The notes under the pieces: generated by a model | What the model saw: the letters and a program-made list of their open reading frames with translations, nothing else | Databases searched by the model: none | Told to the model about the DNA's origin: nothing | Source of the DNA: Candidatus Gastranaerophilales bacterium | GTDB lineage: Bacteria; Cyanobacteriota; Vampirovibrionia; Gastranaerophilales; Gastranaerophilaceae | Direction: 5' to 3' | Assembly (NCBI GenBank): GCA_944324395.1 | Contig: CALUWC010000008.1 | Location: 1 to 64,000 of the forward strand | DNA length: 64,000 bases | Part shown: positions 26,882 to 35,408 of the stretch, in pieces | How positions within the stretch are numbered: the first letter of the stretch is position 1 | How the letters are laid out: every line of letters starts with the position of its first letter | Translations under genes and position numbers: made by a program

Positions 26882-27406
26882 ATGGGCATTCTGATTTTTA
26901 CAGCTCGGGTGCACGATCTCATTTACCAGAAAAGTAATGTAGAATATCGTCTTGCCAAGCTGACAAAAAGATTAAGAGACGTACAACAGTACGCAGCCAC
27001 AATTGCTAACGGAGGAATTTCGATAGGTGACTTGCTCAATTCTCCGGGATCAATGATGGGCAGAACATTAGGTTACTTAGGCTTTGCACACAACAGTGCC
27101 ATAGCATATATGAACCAAAATGCACCAATGATGCAACAGCTATGGATGCAGCAAATGGGACCAAATCAAAATCCACAGCAGCAGCAAATGATGAATATGT
27201 ACATTTTGAGACAATTGTATATGCAAGGCAGAGAACGTGCAATGCAAATTGAAACAAGAAATTTAAAACTCGAAGAAGACAGGCTGCAGCAAGAAAAAGA
27301 TAAGCTGGAAGCTTTAGGAAAGTCAATCGAAGAAGAATTGAAATCAGCTAAAGAAGCTAGAGATCAAGGCATTAAAGATATGGCTCCAAAATATACATTC
27401 GCATAA
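26882..27406 (+). CDS. Unknown Met/Gln-rich protein
   Basis: 174 residues. The N-terminal region (about 1-70: MGILIFTARVHDLIYQKSNVEYRLAKLTKRL..., then GGISIGDLLNSPGSMMGRTLGYLGFAH) is helical. The middle (about 70-110) is rich in Met, Gln and Asn (MQQLWMQQMGPNQNPQQQQMMNMY). The C-terminus is a coiled coil (about 118-165). No known family and no membrane helix. The ribosome site is modest (AAGGTAGGG). Confidence 0.7.
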   Translation: MGILIFTARVHDLIYQKSNVEYRLAKLTKRLRDVQQYAATIANGGISIGDLLNSPGSMMGRTLGYLGFAHNSAIAYMNQNAPMMQQLWMQQMGPNQNPQQQQMMNMYILRQLYMQGRERAMQIETRNLKLEEDRLQQEKDKLEALGKSIEEELKSAKEARDQGIKDMAPKYTFA

Positions 27407-27464
27407 GATAGATTAGAGTAAATTAACTTAACCCTATTTTATATAATAACTAACCCTAAAAATG

Positions 27465-27497
27465 AGTATAAGACCCATCGTTGATGGGTCTTATACT
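27465..27497. terminator. Bidirectional terminator
   Basis: A 15-bp perfect stem (AGTATAAGACCCATC) with a 3-nt loop and T runs lies between the convergent 26882 and 27500 genes. Confidence 0.85.
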
Positions 27498-27499
27498 TT

Positions 27500-28015
27500 T
27501 TATACATATATAATTTCTTTTACGGGAACATCAAATTCATCAACCGGCAGTTTGTCAACCACTAAAACTTCAGGCATAAGACATACTGTGTTTTTATTTT
27601 TACAATATTTTGATAAAAATCTGTCATAAAATCCGCCGCCGTAACCAAGCCTGTATCCTGCTTTATCAACAAGCAAAGCCGGAACAATTATTAAATCCAA
27701 AATTTGAGGATTTACAGGTACGCTGCATGGCTCAAGTACTCCAAACTTTGATTTTTCAAGCTTATCACCGAATTTGTATGGACAAACTATCAGTTCATCA
27801 CTATTAACTTTCGGCAGATAAAATGTTTTCGAATCCTTAAGCAGCGACAATAAATTAACTTCATATTTCATTGGATAAAATAGCATAATATTTTCAGAAT
27901 CTTTATAAATCGAACGCTCTCTCAATTTTTCTGTCAAACAAACAGAAATTTTATCCATATTAAGACTTCTTCTTACTATTTTTGCTTTAGCCCGTAAATC
28001 TATTTTCTTATCCAT
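27500..28015 (-). CDS. 5-formyltetrahydrofolate cyclo-ligase
   Basis: Recycles 5-formyl-THF to methenyl-THF with ATP. The 171 residues include the family's C-terminal block, with DKAGYRLGYGGGFYDRFL (about 117-134), and FYPMKYEVNLLSLL. It is the standard short form. Divergent from the cobO-like gene. Confidence 0.9.
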   Translation of the reverse strand: MDKKIDLRAKAKIVRRSLNMDKISVCLTEKLRERSIYKDSENIMLFYPMKYEVNLLSLLKDSKTFYLPKVNSDELIVCPYKFGDKLEKSKFGVLEPCSVPVNPQILDLIIVPALLVDKAGYRLGYGGGFYDRFLSKYCKNKNTVCLMPEVLVVDKLPVDEFDVPVKEIIYV

Positions 28016-28060
28016 AGTTTTAATATATAATAAAGAGGTAATTACTACCAGAGGTCAAAA

Positions 28061-28636
28061 ATGCCAAACTGCGAAAACAATTTAATAAATCCTGACTGGG
28101 CACAACATGGCTACATTCAGGTATATACAGGCAACGGAAAAGGTAAAACAACGGCATCACTTGGGCTTGCCATGAGAGCTTTAGGCAGATGCTGGAAAGT
28201 TCTTATCATAATGTTCACAAAAGGCGGAAATGACTATGGCGAACTTAATTCATTCAGAGAACTTTCTCCGGCAATTTCTGATAATCTTACAATTGTTCAG
28301 GCGGGACTGGATAGAATTATATATAAAAAGAATCAATCTGAAGAAGATATAAAAGAAATAACAAAAGGCTGGGAGCTTGCAAAAAAAGTTATAAAAAACC
28401 ACGAATGCCAGCTTTTAATTCTTGATGAACTGAATATCGTAATTGATATGGGGATAATTGATGTTGATGAAGTAGTTGAGGTTTTGAAAAACAAGCCAGA
28501 TGAGATGGAAATAGTTTTAACAGGCAGAAATGCTCACCCTAAAATTATTGAAATTGCCCATCTGGTATCAAAAATAGAACCTGTGAAACACTACTGGGAT
28601 ACAGGAATTGCTGCCAGAAAAGGAATTGAATATTAA
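28061..28636 (+). CDS. cobO: Cob(I)alamin adenosyltransferase (CobO/BtuR)
   Basis: Adenosylates corrinoids to the B12 coenzyme form. The 191-residue P-loop protein has GYIQVYTGNGKGKTTASLGLAMRALG (signature VYTGNGKGKTTA), the Walker B-like LLILDELNIVIDMG and VLTGRNAHPKIIEIA. Coenzyme B12 use is implied, but no other corrinoid gene is in the window. An AGAGG SD precedes the ATG. Confidence 0.92.
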   Translation: MPNCENNLINPDWAQHGYIQVYTGNGKGKTTASLGLAMRALGRCWKVLIIMFTKGGNDYGELNSFRELSPAISDNLTIVQAGLDRIIYKKNQSEEDIKEITKGWELAKKVIKNHECQLLILDELNIVIDMGIIDVDEVVEVLKNKPDEMEIVLTGRNAHPKIIEIAHLVSKIEPVKHYWDTGIAARKGIEY

Positions 28637-28660
28637 AGTAATATTCAACTGGAGAAAACA

Positions 28661-29410
28661 ATGGAAACAGAAGAACTGGAAGAATATTTAAAAAATTTAA
28701 ACCAAAATCTTGAAGAAATTAAAATAAAACTCAGTATGCCGAACAGCATTGCACAAATACGCAATGCAAGATTCTGGCTCCCAAATTATCCTCGTGACAT
28801 TATCCAAAAAATCATGGTAAAAACTTCTGATTACTGGGATACTTATGCATTGAATTATATAGACATATTTATAAAAGAACATGCAACTATTCTTGATATA
28901 GGTGCAAATATCGGGAGTCATTCAATATACTGGGCAATTGAAAGGAATGCTGATAAAATTTATTCATTTGAACCACTTCCTGCAACATTTGAAATTCTTA
29001 AAAAAAATATTGAATTAAATAAACTTGAAGATAAAATAATTCCGTACAATTTCGGACTGTCCGATAAAAAATCAAAAGCAATGCTGCAAACATACACCCC
29101 TGATAATATCGGTGCCGCATCATTTACTAAAAATAAAAACGGGCTATTTGAATTAAGAACTTTAGATTCATTGAAAATCAAAGACAAAATAGATCTTATC
29201 AAAATAGATGTTGAAGGTGCGGAAGTAGAAGTTTTAAAAGGTGCTAAAAAAACTATAATTAAAAATACTCCAACTATTGTTATAGAAAGTTTCAACAGAA
29301 AAAATGAAATTGATGAATTTCTAAACCCGCTGGGATACCTCAAAACCCTATCTATCAGAGAAGGTGAAGATTATGTATATCAGTTTATAAATGAAAAAGC
29401 CATAATTTAA
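28661..29410 (+). CDS. FkbM-family SAM methyltransferase
   Basis: 249 residues. A leader region (about 1-75) precedes the Rossmann methyltransferase core: LDIGANIGSHSIYWAIE (motif I), DKIYSFEPLPATFEILKKNIELN and LIKIDVEGAEVEVLKGAK, which are FkbM hallmarks. The substrate is often a sugar of glycans or exopolysaccharides but cannot be assigned. It starts 24 nt after the adenosyltransferase stop with a GGAG SD, so it is likely co-transcribed. Confidence 0.88.
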   Translation: METEELEEYLKNLNQNLEEIKIKLSMPNSIAQIRNARFWLPNYPRDIIQKIMVKTSDYWDTYALNYIDIFIKEHATILDIGANIGSHSIYWAIERNADKIYSFEPLPATFEILKKNIELNKLEDKIIPYNFGLSDKKSKAMLQTYTPDNIGAASFTKNKNGLFELRTLDSLKIKDKIDLIKIDVEGAEVEVLKGAKKTIIKNTPTIVIESFNRKNEIDEFLNPLGYLKTLSIREGEDYVYQFINEKAII

Positions 29411-29456
29411 CATTATGGCAAGGATAACGAAATAAACACGAGAAATTCTATAAGAC

Positions 29457-30365
29457 TTAACAAATATAACAGGATAATAATGTTTCGCCTGTCATCTTCA
29501 TCTTTTTCAAGGCTCTTAATTCTGTCTGTCTGATACATTCTTTGGTAACTCCATAAATATTTCCGATTTCTTCTAATGTATATTTCTCGCTGTCATCCAA
29601 CCCGTATCTCATCTTTACAACTTCTTGTTCACGCTCTTTCAGTGTAGAAATAACGTTATTGATATCATGCTTCAAAGCTTCATATTCAATATTTTCAGAA
29701 ACAAGCGTGGTATCGTCAGCAAGTATATCCGCAACATTTAATTCCTTACCATCATTTTTTTCCAGCCCATTTTCGATTGAGATTGTTTTTGAATATGCTC
29801 CCAAAAATTTTTCAATTTTATCAGGTGCAATTTTCATTTTTTTTGCAACATCTTCAGTTTTAACAGAAGTATTTGCTTCCTGCTCCATCTGGGATTTTAC
29901 TTTTGAAAATTTTGATAAAGTTTCCTGTATATAAACAGGAATTTTCATACAATAAGACTGCTCTGATATAGCTTTGAACATAGACTGTTTAACCCACCAG
30001 CCGGCATAAGTTGAAAATCTGTAACCTAATCTGTAATTATATTTTTCAACTGCAATCATCAGCCCCATATTGCCTTCCTGAATTAAATCAATCATAGGAA
30101 GTGATGACATATGAATAGCCTTTCTTGCAATGGTTACAACTAATTTTAAATTTGCCTGAATTAAACTTTTCTTAGCTTCAATATCACCTTGCTCAATTTT
30201 TTGTGCTAAAAGTTTTTCCTGTTCAAATGATAATTGAGGATAATCAGCAATTTCTCTAAGATAAGCCTTCAGTACAGAATCCTTTGACGCTTCTAATACT
30301 TCATTTTTTGCCGGATTTGAATTTTGGGGTTCTACTTTCATTTTGATAAGCAACTCTTCATTCAT
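29457..30365 (-). CDS. RNA polymerase sigma-70-family factor
   Basis: 302 residues from the ATG at 30365 (strong AGAAGGAG SD). Region 1.2 (DSVLKAYLREIADYPQLS), region 2 (NLKLVVTIARKA, MIDLIQEGNMGLMIAVEKYNY, YRFSTYAGWWVKQSM), region 3 and region 4 (LKEREQEVVKMRYGLDD, YTLEEIGNIYGVTKECIRQTELRALKKMK) are all present. It lacks the acidic region 1.1, so it is either a compact primary sigma or, more likely, a group 2 alternative sigma. An upstream in-frame extension lacks a ribosome site. Confidence 0.9.
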   Translation of the reverse strand: MNEELLIKMKVEPQNSNPAKNEVLEASKDSVLKAYLREIADYPQLSFEQEKLLAQKIEQGDIEAKKSLIQANLKLVVTIARKAIHMSSLPMIDLIQEGNMGLMIAVEKYNYRLGYRFSTYAGWWVKQSMFKAISEQSYCMKIPVYIQETLSKFSKVKSQMEQEANTSVKTEDVAKKMKIAPDKIEKFLGAYSKTISIENGLEKNDGKELNVADILADDTTLVSENIEYEALKHDINNVISTLKEREQEVVKMRYGLDDSEKYTLEEIGNIYGVTKECIRQTELRALKKMKMTGETLLSCYIC

Positions 30366-30556
30366 ATATTTAAACTCCTTCTTGCATGGGAAATTTAGGC
30401 GGTGCCTCAAAACCACCTTAGTCAGGTAAATGTAACACGAGGTTATATATTTTGTATATACCCAAATATATACTAACAGTTACATCATGTTAAGAAATGT
30501 GAATGTAAACTTTTATAAAGCTGTGCTATTCTGCTCTATTTATGATATTTTCATAT

Positions 30557-30562
30557 TATAAT
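30557..30562 (+). promoter_or_regulatory. -10 for thioredoxin-like gene
   Basis: TATAAT 31 nt before the ATG of 30594, followed by a strong AGGAGG ribosome site. The -35 is not obvious. Confidence 0.4.
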
Positions 30563-30593
30563 AGTTGAGGAGGAGAAAAGGAGATTTATAAAA

Positions 30594-31160
30594 ATGGGAC
30601 TAAATTTGAAAGAAAAATTACAAAATGTTAATAAGAAAAACATAGCGATTGTTGTTTCTATATTATTCATTCTTGTAATGTGTGTTATTGCAGGATTTGA
30701 ATATTATCAATACAACAATATGAAAACAAAAGCCGCAGAGGCTCAAGAAGATATGCTTAGAAATATTTCAACATTGAATGAGCAGGGCGAACCTAAAAAA
30801 CCATCTGAATACAATATTGGTATTGATTATAACAAAGCAATGAAAGGCAAAAAACCGGTAATGGTTCTGTTCTACGCAGACTGGTGTCATTATTGCGTAC
30901 GTTTCATGCCTATATTCCAGGAACTTTCTGAAAAATATAAAGACACATTAGAATTTTCAAAAGTTAACGTTGAAGATAAAAAATACGAAAAAGTTGTTAA
31001 CGAAGTCGGCATTACAGGATTTCCTACAGTATTCCTGATGGATCCGAAGTATGACAACAAAGTTCTTTTATCAAATGCTTTTCTCGGAAAAACTGAACTG
31101 GTAAGTAAAGAAATCGACAGATTTTTAAGAATTCGCAAAATGCTTGATTCAAAAAAATAA
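30594..31160 (+). CDS. Membrane-anchored thioredoxin-fold protein
   Basis: 188 residues: one N-terminal membrane anchor (about 14-38) then a thioredoxin domain (about 80-185) facing the cell exterior or periplasm. The redox site is FYADWCHYCVRFMP, a Cys-His-Tyr-Cys instead of the Cys-Gly-Pro-Cys of classic thioredoxin, and it retains the cis-Pro region (GITGFPTVFLMDP). Likely an extracytoplasmic disulfide reductase, perhaps for cytochrome or exported-protein maturation. Strong SD (GAGGAGG). Confidence 0.88.
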   Translation: MGLNLKEKLQNVNKKNIAIVVSILFILVMCVIAGFEYYQYNNMKTKAAEAQEDMLRNISTLNEQGEPKKPSEYNIGIDYNKAMKGKKPVMVLFYADWCHYCVRFMPIFQELSEKYKDTLEFSKVNVEDKKYEKVVNEVGITGFPTVFLMDPKYDNKVLLSNAFLGKTELVSKEIDRFLRIRKMLDSKK

Positions 31161-31209
31161 TTAAAAAATCTTTACAAGCCACTTTAAAATAAAATATATG
31201 TTAGATATA

Positions 31210-31244
31210 ATAACAGTGTTTCCGAACATCGGGAACACTGTTAT
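31210..31244 (+). terminator. Inverted repeat after thioredoxin gene
   Basis: A 14-bp stem (ATAACAGTGTTTCC, one G-U) with a 7-nt loop follows the gene. Only a weak T-rich tract (ATATTTAAA) follows, so termination is plausible but not certain. Confidence 0.5.
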
Positions 31245-31407
31245 ATATTTAAAAGAGATTCTTAAATATTTTAGAATAGGGAATTATCTGCATTTATGGA
31301 ATATTTTTCGAAATTTATCTTAATATTTTGTAACAATCCTAAAAGTTTTAGCAATTTTTATAATGTTTGGAATTCTATATATATAGAAGGTCATAGTAGG
31401 TGTAAAA

Positions 31408-33018
31408 ATGAGTATCGAAAAGATTAAAAGCAGTGTGGACGGGCCTTTTAGCCCTAAGAGCTTAAACTTCGGACATGCCGTACAGAACAGAGCATATCTA
31501 AGCATTCCGAAAGATAGTACAAGTTTTACAGGCGGGGGAGCTGCCGCAACAAAAAGTTTAAAAGAATTTATTCTTGAAATAATGCCCAATAAAATTAAAA
31601 ACATGGTTAAAATTCATGAGGGCATGGGAGAAATACAAAACCAATTAATTAACGCAATCGGGACAGGTTTAGTTGCACCTTTATTTATTAAATATAACCC
31701 GATATCTGATACAGATAAAGATACAAGAACATATACAGCATGGCGTCAGCCAATATCAGCAGTACTTGCTGTTGCAACTCAATGTGCTATAGTTATTCCG
31801 TTCAATGCAGCTATTAAGAAAATGGCTGATATCGGATATGTACATTTACCGCTTCAATACAATTCTTCTTTATTCCCGTCAGATACCTTTATTAAAAATC
31901 AAATTAAAAAAGATAATCCTGATAAAAAATTCAGCAAAGAAGAGATGAAAAAAGAACTTGAAATATACAAAAAAAGATATAGCAAAGATCTTGAAGATAT
32001 GATTAAAAAAGACAAAATCATATTAACAACAACAGATATAAACTCTGCTTCCAAAGTTGAATTGCCGCCGGAAGATTTCAAGAAACTTTTCCTTGAAACC
32101 ATAAATAAAATTATGGAAGAAGAAAAAGGCGAAAAAATAAATGCAATTGAAAAGAAACTGCCTCAAAAAGTAGAAAGAGGTATTTTCTACAACAGCCACC
32201 CGCAGGAAGCTGAAGCTATCTTACAAAAAATGGCAAATAAAGTTTCTCAACTTTATACACAATCTGACTTTGCCAACAGCTCTGATAAAATTGCAGCTGC
32301 AAGTAAAGCGTTCGACAAAGAATGCAAAAACACCATTGCAGAACTTAGAAAAGAAATCAAAAAAGATCCGTCAAAGAAATATGTTAATAATGAACTTATA
32401 AAACTGGTACACGAAATCCAACGTAAAAATATCGGATCTGATTCTAATACAATGAATACGATTTCTCAACATATAACCAAAATGACAAATGACTTAAACA
32501 GAATGCGTGCTAAAAAGTCAACAAAAGAAATTATGGAATATGTAAACGAAGTCATTTACAAACGTACAGATGCCATAGACAGTCTGCTTGAATTATTCAA
32601 TCAAATCAAAACCAAACTTGAAACTACAGGAATAAGTGTAAAAGAAGCTCAAGAAATGATTGATACCAAAATATCAACCTCAAGAAAAGAGATCTGGACA
32701 AGACTCAGTGCACAAGGCTTGAGCAAAGAAGAAATAATCCAATCAGTAGACTTTGCAGAAGGTGTAGGTTCAAGATTAACAGAAAAAACAGCTTCTCTGG
32801 CTAAAAATATCGGAGAGCAATTAAAAGACCACGCAAAAGCCAATATCGACGGATTAAAACGCTGGACAGGTCTTGGAGTATCATTAGCAATACTTCCTGC
32901 AACCTGCTGGTTATTAAACAAAATTTATCCTTGGTTTATGGATTTAGCATTTCCTAAACTATCAAATAAGGCTGGAAAAGCCAAAGAAAGCAATGAAAAG
33001 AAAGGGGAGGTGAAGTAG
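31408..33018 (+). CDS. Unknown membrane protein, SFTGG motif
   Basis: 536 residues without a recognised family. The order seen is: a Ser/Asn-rich N-terminus, TSFTGGG (38-44), a helical pair at about 80-97 and 115-137 separated by a charged loop with DTDKDTR, a long Lys/Glu coiled-coil middle (about 155-470), and a C-terminal hydrophobic segment (about 485-510) ending in a charged tail. The stop codon lies 0 nt before the next gene's ATG. The C-terminus and the helix pair resemble the next protein's. A paired membrane complex is possible. Confidence 0.65.
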   Translation: MSIEKIKSSVDGPFSPKSLNFGHAVQNRAYLSIPKDSTSFTGGGAAATKSLKEFILEIMPNKIKNMVKIHEGMGEIQNQLINAIGTGLVAPLFIKYNPISDTDKDTRTYTAWRQPISAVLAVATQCAIVIPFNAAIKKMADIGYVHLPLQYNSSLFPSDTFIKNQIKKDNPDKKFSKEEMKKELEIYKKRYSKDLEDMIKKDKIILTTTDINSASKVELPPEDFKKLFLETINKIMEEEKGEKINAIEKKLPQKVERGIFYNSHPQEAEAILQKMANKVSQLYTQSDFANSSDKIAAASKAFDKECKNTIAELRKEIKKDPSKKYVNNELIKLVHEIQRKNIGSDSNTMNTISQHITKMTNDLNRMRAKKSTKEIMEYVNEVIYKRTDAIDSLLELFNQIKTKLETTGISVKEAQEMIDTKISTSRKEIWTRLSAQGLSKEEIIQSVDFAEGVGSRLTEKTASLAKNIGEQLKDHAKANIDGLKRWTGLGVSLAILPATCWLLNKIYPWFMDLAFPKLSNKAGKAKESNEKKGEVK

Positions 33019-33789
33019 ATGTCAAACAACGGAATCCCTAAACTTCTTGCCAATACTGTATACAGACCGATTGCCTGGTTTGCTAATTCTAAAATAGCAC
33101 GCAAGGCAGGAAACGAGGTTTATGCAAATAACAGAAAATATATTGACGGCTTAGGAGTAGCTTCAATCATTGCAAAAGACGGCTTAGGCTGCTACTTATA
33201 TGTAACCCAGAGTTTAAATAACAAAGACATACCTGATGACAAACGTAAATTCGTTGCTTCTTTAGACTTAACTAATGGTATTTTAATGATATTGTTACAA
33301 CTTGCGATGTTCTTTACAGTATCAAATAAAGTATGTCAGACTAAGATGTTCGATAAATTCTTCGGAAAACTATTCGACAGACCGGTCAGAAAAACATATT
33401 ACAAACTGGTACAAAATCAGCCGGGATTTGAAGATATTAACGGTATAAAATTCAACAAAGAATTCCAAAAAATCAGAGGCAACGTTAAAGATGCATTTGG
33501 CGGTTTAACATCATTAGCAGCAGCAACAATCGTTGGTAAGCGTATGCTTGTACCGCTGATTGCAACCCCTCTTGCAGATAAAGTGGAAAAGAAAATGACA
33601 GAACACGAAGCTAAGAAAAAAGGACTTCCCGCTTCGCAGCCAAAAGATGACAAATCAAATCCGGCAATGAAGGGGGTTGACAAACCTCCGGTAAATAAAA
33701 ATACTCCGGAGCCTGTAAAAACTCAGCCAATTAAAACTTCAAATAATAGCGACACAAATACTAACTTATTAACAAAATATAGAAAATAA
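33019..33789 (+). CDS. Unknown membrane protein, partner of 31408
   Basis: 256 residues. Predicted helices at about 45-63, 84-104 and 161-187, with a loop NNKDIPDDKRKF (67-78) between the first two, similar in position and character to 31408. The tail (about 200-256) is Pro/Lys/Asn/Ser-rich and disordered. The ATG touches the 31408 stop and has a very strong AGGGGAGG SD, so both are translated together. Function unknown. Confidence 0.65.
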   Translation: MSNNGIPKLLANTVYRPIAWFANSKIARKAGNEVYANNRKYIDGLGVASIIAKDGLGCYLYVTQSLNNKDIPDDKRKFVASLDLTNGILMILLQLAMFFTVSNKVCQTKMFDKFFGKLFDRPVRKTYYKLVQNQPGFEDINGIKFNKEFQKIRGNVKDAFGGLTSLAAATIVGKRMLVPLIATPLADKVEKKMTEHEAKKKGLPASQPKDDKSNPAMKGVDKPPVNKNTPEPVKTQPIKTSNNSDTNTNLLTKYRK

Positions 33790-33810
33790 AAATACATCTA
33801 CTATAAAAGG

Positions 33811-33840
33811 GGACCGTTTTCAAATAATTGAAAACGGTTC
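33811..33840. terminator. Convergent terminator
   Basis: A 12-bp stem (GGACCGTTTTCA, one G-U pair) with a 6-nt loop lies between the convergent 33019 and 33853 genes. Confidence 0.6.
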
Positions 33841-33852
33841 CGTACTTATTTT

Positions 33853-34422
33853 TTATAGAATTGAATCTACAAGTTCTTGAATATGATACTTAACTGCCGG
33901 AGTAATTATCAAATCAGGTTCAGACATTGCAAATTCATCAAGAGTTATTATAGCCTTTTTTGTATCACCGGAATATTCATATAACAATCCGAGCATAACT
34001 TTATCCAGAGGATTTGCATCTCCTTTAGCCCGATAAATTCTCAGCTGAGCAGGAATTTGATTGAGCTGTTTATAACATTTAACTAGATTTTGATAATATT
34101 CAAAATTTAAATTATACTGTGTCAGTGCATTTTTAAAACAGTCAAGAGCAAGCTGCGGATAACCAATTATCATATAAACTTTACCAAGATTATTAAAATA
34201 AACAGCAGTAGCTTGAGTTTTCGGATTTAAACTGATTGCCATTTTAAATTCCTGTATTGCAGCATAATAACATTTTTCTTCGACATATATCACACCCTTG
34301 TTATTATGATCATAAGCATTTTTTTCAGGATCAATAACATAGGTAACACTTGTTCTGCCTGATGCAAAAACAGGAAGAAAACTCGAAATTAAAACAAACA
34401 GTAACACCCAAAATTTTTTCAT
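33853..34422 (-). CDS. Exported TPR protein
   Basis: 189 residues. A signal peptide (1-21, ending VFA|SG) is followed by about four TPR-like helix pairs (NKGVIYVEEKCYYAAIQEFKMAI, FNNLGKVYMIIGYPQLALDCFKNAL, ...). Probably periplasmic or surface-located and protein-binding. It is the last of a group of minus-strand genes including MBL, phosphoesterase and a second TPR protein. Confidence 0.75.
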   Translation of the reverse strand: MKKFWVLLFVLISSFLPVFASGRTSVTYVIDPEKNAYDHNNKGVIYVEEKCYYAAIQEFKMAISLNPKTQATAVYFNNLGKVYMIIGYPQLALDCFKNALTQYNLNFEYYQNLVKCYKQLNQIPAQLRIYRAKGDANPLDKVMLGLLYEYSGDTKKAIITLDEFAMSEPDLIITPAVKYHIQELVDSIL

Positions 34423-34466
34423 ACATTAACCTATTTAATTACAAAATAAAAATATTCAATCTGAAA

Positions 34467-35396
34467 TTAGATTATATCAAATTCCAAACCTTCATAGGCC
34501 ATAAAAATATTTTTATTATCCGAAACATAATGTTCTTTAATTCGGTTGAGCTGTGTATCATCATATCCGGGATCATAATGGAAAAACACAAGATTTTTGG
34601 CTTTGGCCTGTTTCATAACTTCAACCGCCATATCATAAGTCGAATGCCCGTAACCTTGTTTTGGAGAATACGGGCTGAGATAATCTTCCGTTGTATACTG
34701 TGCATCATGGATTAATAAATCACAATTTTTAGCAAACCGGCTGAATTTTTTATCTCCGCCAAAATAACATTCTTTATCCGTTGCATAAACCAGAGATTTA
34801 TTTTTATATGTAATTTTATAAATCATAACCCCGTCCTGCGGATGAACATAAGATTTATAAAAAGTAACCACAACATCATCTTCACCTGGTTTCAAACCAT
34901 CAAGCTTGACAATAACAGGTTTTTCATCTGGTTTCATTAATATAGCCTGTTCATCTGAAATATTGCGTATATCAATACCACAGGCAATATCTCCTAAATC
35001 CAGCGGAAAAGTTTTTCCAAAAACAAGTTCTGACAAATCTTTTGATAAACCATTCTCTACTGAACCTGAACCAAATATCATCAAGCGGGTTGAATTTATA
35101 TGCAAAGGTTTAAAAAATGTCAAACCAAGCAAATGGTCCTGATGAATATGCGAAATCAAAATCGTAGCAAAAATTGGCTTTCTATCTTCCGGTTTTACGG
35201 AAGAAGCAATATAATTAGCCATTAGTTCATCTCCGACACCAACAATCCCGGTACCGGCATCTAAAATTATTAAATGTCCGCCGACATTAACTTCTACACA
35301 AGATGTGTTTCCGCCATACTTTAAAAAATTTTTATTAGCAACCGGAAAACTTCCTCTTACACCTCTGAATTTTACTTTGAATTCGCTCATACTCAT
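34467..35396 (-). CDS. Metallo-beta-lactamase-fold hydrolase
   Basis: 309 residues of MBL fold. The first metal motif is HIHQDH in ISHIHQDHLLGL (about 81-92), with further metal ligands in ATDKECY, HDAQYTTEDY and a late FFHYDPGYDD. The N-terminus GVRGSFPVANKNFLKYGGNTSCVEV resembles the phosphodiesterase/PhnP-like subgroup, which hydrolyses cyclic or 2',3'-phosphodiesters. Substrate not assignable. It lies 12 nt from the phosphoesterase stop. Confidence 0.85.
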   Translation of the reverse strand: MSMSEFKVKFRGVRGSFPVANKNFLKYGGNTSCVEVNVGGHLIILDAGTGIVGVGDELMANYIASSVKPEDRKPIFATILISHIHQDHLLGLTFFKPLHINSTRLMIFGSGSVENGLSKDLSELVFGKTFPLDLGDIACGIDIRNISDEQAILMKPDEKPVIVKLDGLKPGEDDVVVTFYKSYVHPQDGVMIYKITYKNKSLVYATDKECYFGGDKKFSRFAKNCDLLIHDAQYTTEDYLSPYSPKQGYGHSTYDMAVEVMKQAKAKNLVFFHYDPGYDDTQLNRIKEHYVSDNKNIFMAYEGLEFDII

Positions 35397-35408
35397 TCCT
35401 CAAACTTA

